Shown one piece after another: positions 24,633 through 32,509 of a stretch of DNA of 64,000 nt. This DNA comes from VAZQ01 sp963771845 (GTDB taxonomy: Bacteria > Pseudomonadota > Alphaproteobacteria > Rhizobiales > Xanthobacteraceae): NCBI GenBank assembly GCA_963771845.1, contig CAVYVC010000008.1, positions 99,328-163,327 of the forward strand, written 5' to 3'. A program made the position numbers and the translations under genes. How positions within the stretch are numbered: the stretch's first letter is position 1; each line of letters begins with the position of its first letter. The notes beneath the pieces were generated by a model, which did no database searches, was not told the origin of the DNA, and saw only the letters and a list, made by a program, of their open reading frames with translations.

Positions 24633-27600
24633 AAACACGCAGGACGCCGAAGCTAAAGCACCACCAGGAGGCGACGGCTGCACGCAGTCGCGGTTCCTCG
24701 GCAGCCGATCTGCAAAAGCAACTCGACCAACGGACTCGCGAGCTCGCCGAGGCGCTGGAGCAGCAGTTGGCTACCTCGGAGGTGCTGCGCGTCATCTCAA
24801 GCTCGCCAACCAATCTCCAATCGGCCCTGAGAGCCATAGCAGAAACTGCCGCACGGTTGCTCGACGTCACTGATGCCGACATCATGCGCCTCGAAGGTGA
24901 CGTGCTCAGGTTGATGGCAAAGCACGGGCCATCCCGGCAGTGGCCGCTGGGAACTGTGTGGCCAGTAAATCGCAATTGGGTAACGGGGCGAGCGGTCGTC
25001 GATCGGACCACTATCCATGTCCCCGATCTTCAGGCGGCTGAAAGCGAATTTCCGGAAGGAGCAGCCCATGCCCGGCAGTTTGGGCACAGAACTACCCTAG
25101 CCACCCCCCTATTGCTGGAAGGGAATCCCATCGGAGCGATTTTGATTCGTCGCATGGATGTCAGGCTCTTCACCGAGAAACAGACCGCGCTCCTGCAGAG
25201 TTTTGCCGATCAGGCGGTGATTGCCATCGAGAACACGCGACTGTTCGACGACGTTCAGGCGCGCACGCGTGAACTAAGCCAATCGCTGGAGCAGCAGACC
25301 GCGACAAACGATATCCTGCGCATCATCGCCAGCTCGCTCACCGATGCCCAACCCGTGTTCGACACGATAGCAAAAAGCGCGGCGCGCCTCTGCAGTGCTC
25401 AATTCTGCCACGTGTTCCGGTTCGATGGGAAACTCCTCCATTTTGCAGCCGAGCAAGGGCTGTCGCCCGAAGGGGTCGAAGCCCTACGAAGTGTCTATCC
25501 CATCCCGCCCGGACGGGCCAGTGCCGCAGCGCGTTCGATACTCAGCGGCGCCGTTGAGCACATTCCTGACGTCCACGCGGATGCCGACTACACCCATGGC
25601 AAGACGGCGATAGTCATGACCTACAACAGCATCGTGGCGGTCCCGATGCTCAAGAACGGTCATCCAATCGGGGCGATCGCCATAGCGCGATCGGAAACCG
25701 GGTACTTTCCCGAGTGGCAGATAAAACTTCTCCAGAGCTTCGCCGACCAAGCTGTGATCGCAATCGAGAACGTGCGGCTGTTCGATGAGGTGCAGGCGCG
25801 AACGCGCGAATTGGGCGAAGCACTGGAGCAGCAGACTGGGACCGCCGAGGTGTTGCGCGTGATCTCCAACTCGCCCGGAGAACTTGAACCCATCTTTACA
25901 GCCATGCTGGCGAATGCGACGCGGCTATGCGAGGCGAGCTACGGCGTCATGTGGCTGCGCGAAGGGGACGGCTTCCGCAGCGCCGCGTTGCACGGTCCGC
26001 TGCCGCCGGCCTATGTCGAGCAGTGGCGCAGCGGAACTCTCGTCCATGCCCACCCGGACGCTCCCATGATGCGGGTCGCGCAAACGCGGGCTCCGGTACA
26101 GGTGCCGGACATGTGCCAAAGTCGGGCCTATCTCGACGGCGACCCGTTGCCGGTGTCTGCAGTCGAAGTCGCCGGCATCCGCACCATGCTCTCGGTTCCG
26201 ATGTTCAAGGACGACAACTTGGTCGGAGCCATCACGATCTACCGCAAGGAGGTGCGTCCGTTCAGCGACAAGCAGGTCCAGTTGGTTACGAACTTCGCCG
26301 CCCAGGCCGTCATCGCCATCGAAAACACGCGGCTGTTCAACGAGCTGCGGGAATCGCTTCAGCAGCAGACCGCCACCGCCGACGTGCTCAAGGTGATCAG
26401 CCGCTCGGCGTTCGACCTGCAGACCGTGCTCGACACGTTGGTCGAGTCGGCAGCCCGGCTGTGCGAGGCCTACGATGCGACCATTTGGCGTCGGGAAGGC
26501 AACCGGCTCGTCCTCGTCGCCCATCAAGGTCCGATCACAGTCGAATCGCTCCCGCTGATCCGCGGGACGGTAGCGGGCCGAACCGTCCTCGACGGACTGA
26601 CCGTCCATCTTGCTGACATGGAGGCCGAAGTCGACGAATTTCCCGAAAGCAGCGCGAATGCGCGACGCTGGGGTGTCCACACCATCCTTTGCGTACCCTT
26701 GATGCGGGAAGGCATCGCGATCGGCACGATCGCGCTGCGCCGCACCGAGGTCGAACTCTTCACCGAGCGACAGGTCGCGTTGCTCCAGACCTTCGCCGAT
26801 CAGGCCGTCATCGCCATCGAGAACGCGCGGCTGCTCAGCGAGCTGCGCGAATCGCTGCTGCAACAGACCGCGACCGCCGACGTGCTCAAGGTGATCAGCC
26901 GCTCGACTTTCGACCTGCAGGTAGTGCTCGACACGCTGACGGAGTTGGCCACCCGGCTTTGCGCAGCCGACAAGGGGGCCATCCTACTGCGGGATGGGGA
27001 CGTTTATTGGGTTAAGGCGATTTGTGGTTTCTCGCCCGAAGCGATGCAGTATGCGTTGGAACATCCGCTTCGGTCGGGCCGCGGCAGCATTGCCGGACGA
27101 GTGGCTTTGGAGAGCAGGGCTATTCAGATTCCGGACGTGTTGGCTGATCCCGAATATAGCGCCACCGGCTATCAGAAAACATTCGGTTATCGGACTCTTC
27201 TTGGTGTGCCGCTGCTGCGCGAGGGAACCACGGTCGGGGTTTTCAACCTCACACGCGACAAAGTGGATCCATTCACCGACAAGCAGATCGAACTGGTGAC
27301 CACTTTTGCCGATCAGGCGGTGATCGCGATCGAAAACGTGCGGCTGTTTGAGGAGGTTCAATCACGCACGCGGGAGCTCAACCAATCCGTGGAAGAGCTT
27401 CGCGCTCTCGGGACTGTCACTCAGGCCGTCAATTCCACCCTCGACCCCGACACCGTGCTGAGCACCATCGTGGCCAAGGCATCTCAGCTTTCCGGTACCG
27501 AGGCCGGCCTCATCTACGTGTTCAATGAGGCTAGCCACGATTTCGATTTACGAGCGACGTACGGCATGACGCCGGAAATGATTGAAGTGATCAGGGAGCA

Positions 27601-29443
27601 TCACGCTGATTTCTCCGAAGCCGTGCGTCAGGCGACCGAACGGCGCCAGCCGGATCAGTTGGCCGATGTGCGCAAGGCGCTGTCGATCCGCGCGAACGCG
27701 CTCTTGTTGCGGCTTGGATTTCACGCACGCCTGGTGGTACCGCTGCTGGCTCCGGACGATCGCATCGTGGGCGCGCTGGTGGTGCGCCGTAAGGCCCCCG
27801 GCGAATTCTCCAGGAACACAGTCGAACTCTTGCAGACCTTTGCCGCGCAATCCGTGCTCGCGATCCAGAATGCGCGGCTATTTCACGAGGTGGAGGAGAA
27901 AGGCCACCAGCTCGCCGAAGCGAGCCAGCACAAGTCGCAGTTCCTCGCCAACATGAGCCATGAGCTACGCACGCCGCTCAACGCCATCATCGGCGTTACC
28001 GAGATGCTGCGCGAGGATGCGGAGGGTCTCAGTCAGGACCTCGAACCCCTCGATCGCGTGCTGGGTGCGGGCCGGCATCTACTTGCCTTGATCAACGACA
28101 TTCTCGACCTGTCCAAGATCGAGGCGGGCCGCATGGAGCTTCATCTCGAAACGTTCCCGCTGGTGCCCGTGATCCAGGACGTGGCCAAGACCATCGAGCC
28201 GATGGCGACGAAGAATGGCAATCGGATCGTCATCGAATGCCCAGCGGACCTCGGTACGATGCACGCCGACCAGACCCGCTTCCGGCAATCCCTGCTCAAC
28301 CTGGCGAGCAACGCCAACAAGTTCACCGAGAAAGGTACTATCACCATCGCCGCTCGCCAAGGGCAGGAGAGCGGTCGCGACTGGATCACGCTCGCGGTGG
28401 CCGATACGGGCATCGGCATGACGCCGGAGCAAATGGGCAAACTGTTCCAGGAGTTCTCCCAGGCCTCCTCTAGGACAGCGAGCAAATACGGCGGCACTGG
28501 ACTTGGGCTCGCCATCAGCCGGCATTTCTGCCGCATGATGGGCGGCGATATCACGGTGGAAAGCGAGTCTGGCGAGGGCTCAACGTTCACGATCCGCTTG
28601 CCGCGGATCGTGCAGGGCGTCGAAACACTCCTCACCCAGGGGCGTGCGGAGGCGCGTGCGGAGCCGGTTCACCCGATCGTCGAGGACGCGGAAGGGCCGC
28701 TGATCCTGGTCGTGGACGACGACGCGACCGCGCGCGATCTTGTGGTGCGGCATCTGGAGCGGGCTGGCTTTGCAGCGGTGGCGGCGCGCGGTGGCCAGGA
28801 AGGACTGCGGCTGGTGCGGGAGCTGCGGCCGGCAGCGGTGACGCTCGATATCATGATGCCCGATCTCGACGGCTGGACGGTGCTGGCCGCGATCAAGGGG
28901 GATCCGGCGCTGGCAAGCATTCCTGTGGTGCTGGTGTCGATCGTGGACCAGAAGAACCGCGGCTATGCGCTCGGAGCAGCAGACTACCTGGTCAAGCCCG
29001 TCGACCGCAGCAAGCTCATTGAGACGCTGACCAACATCTGTGGCTCGATTTCGGGGAGAGTCCTTCTGGTCGATGACGATGAAGTGGTCCGGCGCGGTTT
29101 CCGCCACGCACTGGTGCCGATCGGGTGGCAGGTGACCGAGGCAGAGAACGGTCAGGTTGCGGTCGAGGCGCTCGCCAGCGCGCAGCCCGACGTGATCATT
29201 CTCGACCTGATGATGCCGAAGATGGACGGGTTCGAATTCCTTGACGAGCTTCGCTCACGGCCGGACTGGCAGGACATCCCGGTCGTGGTCATCACCGCGA
29301 AGGACCTGACGGAAAAGGACCGCGCGCGCCTCAATGGCGGGGTCGAGCGCATTATTCAAAAAAGCGACCGCGACGAAATGTTGCGTCAACTTACTCGCGA
29401 GATAAGCAAGTGCGTCAAACGGCAGACAGCGAGGGGCGCATGA
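24629..29443 (+). CDS. Hybrid histidine kinase with six GAF domains and two receiver domains
   Basis: 1604-residue cytoplasmic sensor kinase from the ATG coupled to the leader peptide. A short coiled-coil start is followed by six tandem GAF domains (about 64-205, 244-385, 421-570, 601-734, 768-907 and 941-1084), separated by repeated linkers containing E-Q-Q-T-A-T-A-D-V-L. Then come HisKA with S-H-E-L-R-T-P-L (His1111), an ATPase domain with D-T-G-I-G-M and G-G-T-G-L-G-L-A, and two receiver domains with phospho-acceptors Asp1407 (D-I-M-M-P-D) and Asp1526 (D-L-M-M-P-K). No membrane segment is seen, so the signal is probably a soluble ligand or redox cue bound by one GAF. The GAF repeats make the gene prone to internal recombination. 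A response-regulator stub overlaps its end. Confidence 0.9.
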   Translation: MKTRRTPKLKHHQEATAARSRGSSAADLQKQLDQRTRELAEALEQQLATSEVLRVISSSPTNLQSALRAIAETAARLLDVTDADIMRLEGDVLRLMAKHGPSRQWPLGTVWPVNRNWVTGRAVVDRTTIHVPDLQAAESEFPEGAAHARQFGHRTTLATPLLLEGNPIGAILIRRMDVRLFTEKQTALLQSFADQAVIAIENTRLFDDVQARTRELSQSLEQQTATNDILRIIASSLTDAQPVFDTIAKSAARLCSAQFCHVFRFDGKLLHFAAEQGLSPEGVEALRSVYPIPPGRASAAARSILSGAVEHIPDVHADADYTHGKTAIVMTYNSIVAVPMLKNGHPIGAIAIARSETGYFPEWQIKLLQSFADQAVIAIENVRLFDEVQARTRELGEALEQQTGTAEVLRVISNSPGELEPIFTAMLANATRLCEASYGVMWLREGDGFRSAALHGPLPPAYVEQWRSGTLVHAHPDAPMMRVAQTRAPVQVPDMCQSRAYLDGDPLPVSAVEVAGIRTMLSVPMFKDDNLVGAITIYRKEVRPFSDKQVQLVTNFAAQAVIAIENTRLFNELRESLQQQTATADVLKVISRSAFDLQTVLDTLVESAARLCEAYDATIWRREGNRLVLVAHQGPITVESLPLIRGTVAGRTVLDGLTVHLADMEAEVDEFPESSANARRWGVHTILCVPLMREGIAIGTIALRRTEVELFTERQVALLQTFADQAVIAIENARLLSELRESLLQQTATADVLKVISRSTFDLQVVLDTLTELATRLCAADKGAILLRDGDVYWVKAICGFSPEAMQYALEHPLRSGRGSIAGRVALESRAIQIPDVLADPEYSATGYQKTFGYRTLLGVPLLREGTTVGVFNLTRDKVDPFTDKQIELVTTFADQAVIAIENVRLFEEVQSRTRELNQSVEELRALGTVTQAVNSTLDPDTVLSTIVAKASQLSGTEAGLIYVFNEASHDFDLRATYGMTPEMIEVIREHHADFSEAVRQATERRQPDQLADVRKALSIRANALLLRLGFHARLVVPLLAPDDRIVGALVVRRKAPGEFSRNTVELLQTFAAQSVLAIQNARLFHEVEEKGHQLAEASQHKSQFLANMSHELRTPLNAIIGVTEMLREDAEGLSQDLEPLDRVLGAGRHLLALINDILDLSKIEAGRMELHLETFPLVPVIQDVAKTIEPMATKNGNRIVIECPADLGTMHADQTRFRQSLLNLASNANKFTEKGTITIAARQGQESGRDWITLAVADTGIGMTPEQMGKLFQEFSQASSRTASKYGGTGLGLAISRHFCRMMGGDITVESESGEGSTFTIRLPRIVQGVETLLTQGRAEARAEPVHPIVEDAEGPLILVVDDDATARDLVVRHLERAGFAAVAARGGQEGLRLVRELRPAAVTLDIMMPDLDGWTVLAAIKGDPALASIPVVLVSIVDQKNRGYALGAADYLVKPVDRSKLIETLTNICGSISGRVLLVDDDEVVRRGFRHALVPIGWQVTEAENGQVAVEALASAQPDVIILDLMMPKMDGFEFLDELRSRPDWQDIPVVVITAKDLTEKDRARLNGGVERIIQKSDRDEMLRQLTREISKCVKRQTARGA

Positions 29444-29475
29444 AGATTCTCTACGTCGAGGATAATGGACGGTAA
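29440..29475 (+). pseudogene. Response-regulator start remnant (11 codons)
   Basis: An ATG overlapping the kinase stop (ATGA) opens a frame encoding M-K-I-L-Y-V-E-D-N-G-R before a stop. M-x-I-L-Y-V-E-D-N is the standard beginning of a CheY-like receiver that normally follows such kinases. The rest is absent, so the operon has lost its stand-alone response regulator at this position. Confidence 0.6.
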
Positions 29476-29622
29476 GCTGACTATACGCGGACTGACTACA
29501 GCTAAAGCGGCTTTGCTGCGATTAACGCTCACATCGATAGTGATTACCTATGCCCTAATTTTGCCGCTTCTGGGTGACGGATAGTGCTGCTGCTGATCGA
29601 GCGCTCGAACGGGGGGTTTTCA
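29476..29622. other. Intergenic region after the kinase operon
   Basis: About 150 bp without a recognisable feature apart from the ribosome site of the small gene that follows (GGGGGG at 29611-29616). Confidence 0.3.
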
Positions 29623-29751
29623 ATGGCACGGGTCTTTCTGTTGCTGACTATTCTTGGAACCATTGTGGTGGGGGGAATATCTGCATCGACGCATGTATCC
29701 TATGCATGCGACCCATCGCCTTGCCCGGCGCCTGGTGGTGGTGGAAAATAG
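29623..29751 (+). CDS. Small secreted peptide (42 residues)
   Basis: ATG at 29623 lies six bases after a GGGGGG ribosome site. The product begins M-A-R-V-F-L-L-L-T-I-L-G, a clear signal-peptide core, with likely cleavage after S-Y-A, leaving a tail of about 14 residues: C-D-P-S-P-C-P-A-P-G-G-G-G-K. The cysteine right after the possible cleavage site could also be a lipidation point, but no lipobox leucine precedes it. Not recognised as a family member. Support is the ribosome site plus the signal peptide only. Confidence 0.4.
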   Translation: MARVFLLLTILGTIVVGGISASTHVSYACDPSPCPAPGGGGK

Positions 29752-29888
29752 CCGCCAAAGCGGCGTAAGTCGAACTCATCTTTAGTTCGCGTATCGGCAG
29801 CGCACCAAGACACGGTGCGGGAACGGTCCTGGCTTTTACCTGCGCACCGGTTCGCTCCCCATGCGGTGCAGCGCAGTCGAAAAAGTCG

Positions 29889-31730
29889 CTAGCGGCTTAT
29901 CTGCGCTGAGGATCGCGGCAGCTGCTGAGCGAGGCAATTTCGACTGCCAGTTCCGAGAGTGTCGAGGGCCGCTGCCACTTGGCCTGCCTCACCCTTCAAC
30001 TCATCGTTCGTGGGTTGCTTCTTGATCAGCTCGCGATTGATTGCGAGGCTTTCGCGATAGTGCAGTCTGGCGTCTTCGGTTGCGCCGGAGAGTTCATACG
30101 CGCGCGCAATATGCATGAGGCTCAAGGATAGCTCATGCGACCAATCAGTCCTATCGGGCTCCGAGCGGCGCAACTTGCGCGAAAGTTCAAGCGCTTGCTT
30201 GTAATGGGCGAGAGCTTTGTCGAGTCGACAATTTTTTTCATAAGTGCGACCCACGCGCCAATAAATGGCTACGAGATTCTCTTTCCATTTCGAATTGTCC
30301 GGTTGTGCCTCACTGATACGCTCGTATTCTCCCAATAATTCATTGTAGGTGGCTTCTGCACCGGCGCCGTTATCCAAGGCCTCATAAACCTTGGCTAGCC
30401 TCTCCCGGCTGACCAAAATGCTGTTCTCCGCATGAAAGTCGTGCTCATCGCGATCCGACAAGGAACTGGCAATCCTAAGACCGAGCTCGAAATATTCCTG
30501 AGCCCGTGCAAGACACGGCTCCCGTGTTGCGCAGATGCTGTTTTCGGTCGATGATCTGTCGAAATAGATATCGCCGATCCCGATAAGCGCCCGGTACTTG
30601 AGTAGCTTCCAGTCTTCGATATCGGTGTGCTCTGGATACGAATCGATGAGCACACTGTAGATTTTGATACTTCGCTGGAGCTCGTCGATTGCCAAATTCA
30701 AGTCCTTGCGCTGCCACCACAGCACGTCGGCGTACACCTTGTAGCTCTTCGCCAGTCCGAGCCGTAGCGGCACGTCGGTCGGATGTGCCTCGACCTCTGT
30801 CTCGAGAATCTTGATCGCTTCTTCGACGCGCCACATCGCTTGGTCATAGGTCCCAAGCACACCAGACGCGGAAGCGACTTCCGCCAACATGATAGCTCGG
30901 GTGCTCTGCACTGCCCCAGCTTGCCCAGCCGCTTCGAGGTTGGAGAGGACTGCATCCACCCGCTGGAGCAGTCGCATGCGCAGCGCTGCGGAAACGCCTG
31001 TAAGGTCTTGCAGGTCCTTGGCGACAATGGTCTCCATGGAATTTGCCGCGATGAGTGCCTGATCGAGGTTGCGCTCGGCCAAACGCTGGCCTTTGAGGGC
31101 AAGCCAAGCCCCAACGGCCGCGACCGCAGCCAGGGCGCCGATAGCAGAAACCGCGGAACGAGCCAGTCTGCGTGTTTTTCTGTGTTGACGAACCTCTTCA
31201 CCGGCAATTTCGTCGAGGCTCTTGCCGTGCAGCGGCGCGGCAAGCCTGGCGATCGCTTGTTGAAATCGCGGATCGCGTGGAGACAACTGTTGTGCCGAAT
31301 GCGCCCATGTCAGATCAACCCACAGGGGCTCAGCCTTGAAGCGTCCCGCAAGCGCCCGCGGCAGAGCGTTCGTGATCGACCAGTCAAAATCGCTTGCGGC
31401 CTCGTTCCAAACGATATGACCCTGGGTAAGAACGATGAGAATGTTCTCTATTGCTTCTCGCTCGAGCCAGAACCCGATCTCCCGCTCGACCCATTTGGAT
31501 CGCGCGGAGCCGGGTGAGGCCAGCAGGATGAAATATCTCGCCTCTTCGAGCGCGCCGCGAATTGATCCGGTCAGATCATGGGCCGCCGCCAAGCTGGTCT
31601 CGTCGCGAAAGACGCTGATTGCGCGTAACTTCCACCATGGCTTCGCAAACCGATGCAAGGCCGTTTGCAGCGCCGGAGCCAACCGCGCGTCTGCCGCATG
31701 GCTGTAGCTGATGAAGGCGTCGTACCCCAT
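29889..31730 (-). CDS. TIR-domain membrane protein with TPR-like repeats
   Basis: 613 residues from the ATG at 31730, which follows a GGCGGGGG ribosome site; a longer frame to 31814 is less likely. The N-terminal TIR domain starts M-G-Y-D-A-F-I-S-Y-S-H and contains V-F-R-D-E-T-S-L and W-V-E-R-E-I-G-F-W with the candidate catalytic Glu. A membrane helix (A-I-G-A-L-A-A-V-A-A-V-G-A-W-L-A-L) lies near residue 200. The large C-terminal part is helical, with repeated A-x-x-x-Y and L-A-x-x-x-E-x-A patterns such as Y-F-E-L-G-L-R-I-A and A-L-A-H-Y-K-Q-A-L-E-L, typical of TPR arrays. TIR-TM-TPR proteins are a known bacterial architecture with undefined ligands. It is convergent with the kinase operon. 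Confidence 0.85.
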   Translation of the reverse strand: MGYDAFISYSHAADARLAPALQTALHRFAKPWWKLRAISVFRDETSLAAAHDLTGSIRGALEEARYFILLASPGSARSKWVEREIGFWLEREAIENILIVLTQGHIVWNEAASDFDWSITNALPRALAGRFKAEPLWVDLTWAHSAQQLSPRDPRFQQAIARLAAPLHGKSLDEIAGEEVRQHRKTRRLARSAVSAIGALAAVAAVGAWLALKGQRLAERNLDQALIAANSMETIVAKDLQDLTGVSAALRMRLLQRVDAVLSNLEAAGQAGAVQSTRAIMLAEVASASGVLGTYDQAMWRVEEAIKILETEVEAHPTDVPLRLGLAKSYKVYADVLWWQRKDLNLAIDELQRSIKIYSVLIDSYPEHTDIEDWKLLKYRALIGIGDIYFDRSSTENSICATREPCLARAQEYFELGLRIASSLSDRDEHDFHAENSILVSRERLAKVYEALDNGAGAEATYNELLGEYERISEAQPDNSKWKENLVAIYWRVGRTYEKNCRLDKALAHYKQALELSRKLRRSEPDRTDWSHELSLSLMHIARAYELSGATEDARLHYRESLAINRELIKKQPTNDELKGEAGQVAAALDTLGTGSRNCLAQQLPRSSAQISR

Positions 31731-31928
31731 CCCCCGCCTATCCGAGCGCCCGTTCCACGTCTGAGCATCCGGTACTGCGATTGAAGCAAATCTGGGGCAT
31801 CCAGCCGGCGGCATTGAGCTCCCTTGACCCGCTCTGATTTGGCTTGGGCCAGCAATGATTAAGTCGGGTTAGCGCAGCACACGGTCACGCTTAATGTGTT
31901 ATCTGTGTTCTGGTGCTCGGAGGCACGA
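31731..31928. other. Divergent intergenic region
   Basis: About 198 bp between the TIR-TPR gene (minus) and a small basic protein gene (plus), expected to hold both promoters. No confident promoter hexamers were identified. Confidence 0.3.
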
Positions 31929-32123
31929 ATGGGTTACGGCAAGGGAAAGACCGAAGGCGGGCACAAACGCGGCCACAGCGCCATGGCGCTTTGGGTGACC
32001 CATCAAGAGGCCAAGACGGAGGCCCGCAAGCGAAGGCGGCTCGTTGCTCGCCGTCTGGAACGGAAAGTCACGAAGAAATCCGGTGGCGCCGGAAGCACCA
32101 AGTCATGCAGCAGTTGCGACTGA
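31929..32123 (+). CDS. Small basic protein of unknown function (64 residues)
   Basis: ATG at 31929 is six bases after a GGAGG ribosome site (CTCGGAGGCACGAATG), which decides the start over an upstream in-frame ATG. The product is rich in Lys and Arg (E-A-R-K-R-R-R-L-V-A-R-R-L-E-R-K), has a Gly-rich N-terminus M-G-Y-G-K-G-K, and ends C-S-S-C-D. The charge suggests nucleic-acid binding, but no family is recognised. It is convergent with the next small gene, 5 bp away. Confidence 0.55.
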   Translation: MGYGKGKTEGGHKRGHSAMALWVTHQEAKTEARKRRRLVARRLERKVTKKSGGAGSTKSCSSCD

Positions 32124-32128
32124 AATCG

Positions 32129-32377
32129 CTATTGTTGGACCCAGCGTTTGCAACCTCTAAAAAGTTGACATTTTTTCTGCATCGCTGTGTAGGTGCATTC
32201 CTTCTTATATCCCCACTGAGCGCAGACCAGATTCCGGACCATCAACACGTCAGAGCTCATGGCGCGTGCCGCATCGCTGATGGCACCCGGTGCCAATGGC
32301 GTGGATAGCGCGCCAGTCGCCATGAGCAATCCACTGATGATAACTGCTTTCGAAAAAAGAAAGCGCGTCCAAGACAT
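32129..32377 (-). CDS. Small secreted cysteine-containing protein (82 residues)
   Basis: ATG at 32377 follows an AGGAGG ribosome site by six bases, which fixes the start. The protein begins M-S-W-T-R-F-L-F-S-K-A-V-I-I-S-G-L-L-M, a signal peptide with cleavage likely after G-A-L-S-T-P or nearby. The mature part has four cysteines in C-A-Q-W-G-Y-K-K-E-C and C-Q-L-F-R-G-C. Likely periplasmic; function unknown. It diverges from ppc, whose start is 132 bp away. Confidence 0.55.
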   Translation of the reverse strand: MSWTRFLFSKAVIISGLLMATGALSTPLAPGAISDAARAMSSDVLMVRNLVCAQWGYKKECTYTAMQKKCQLFRGCKRWVQQ

Positions 32378-32509
32378 GTCGATCCTCCTCTTTGTCTTTG
32401 AAAGCTGCAAGAAAGTAGCAGCCTCCCGGTTTCGAAAGAAAGCAAAAGTCTCCCTCGGTGCGGGCCTGGTGTACTATGCATATTGCCAGCAGCTATGGCA
32501 GGAGTCACG

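Noticed and set aside
25925..26863. 312-codon minus-strand frame within the kinase gene
   Set aside because: It is the antisense shadow of repeated GAF units and has no start signal.
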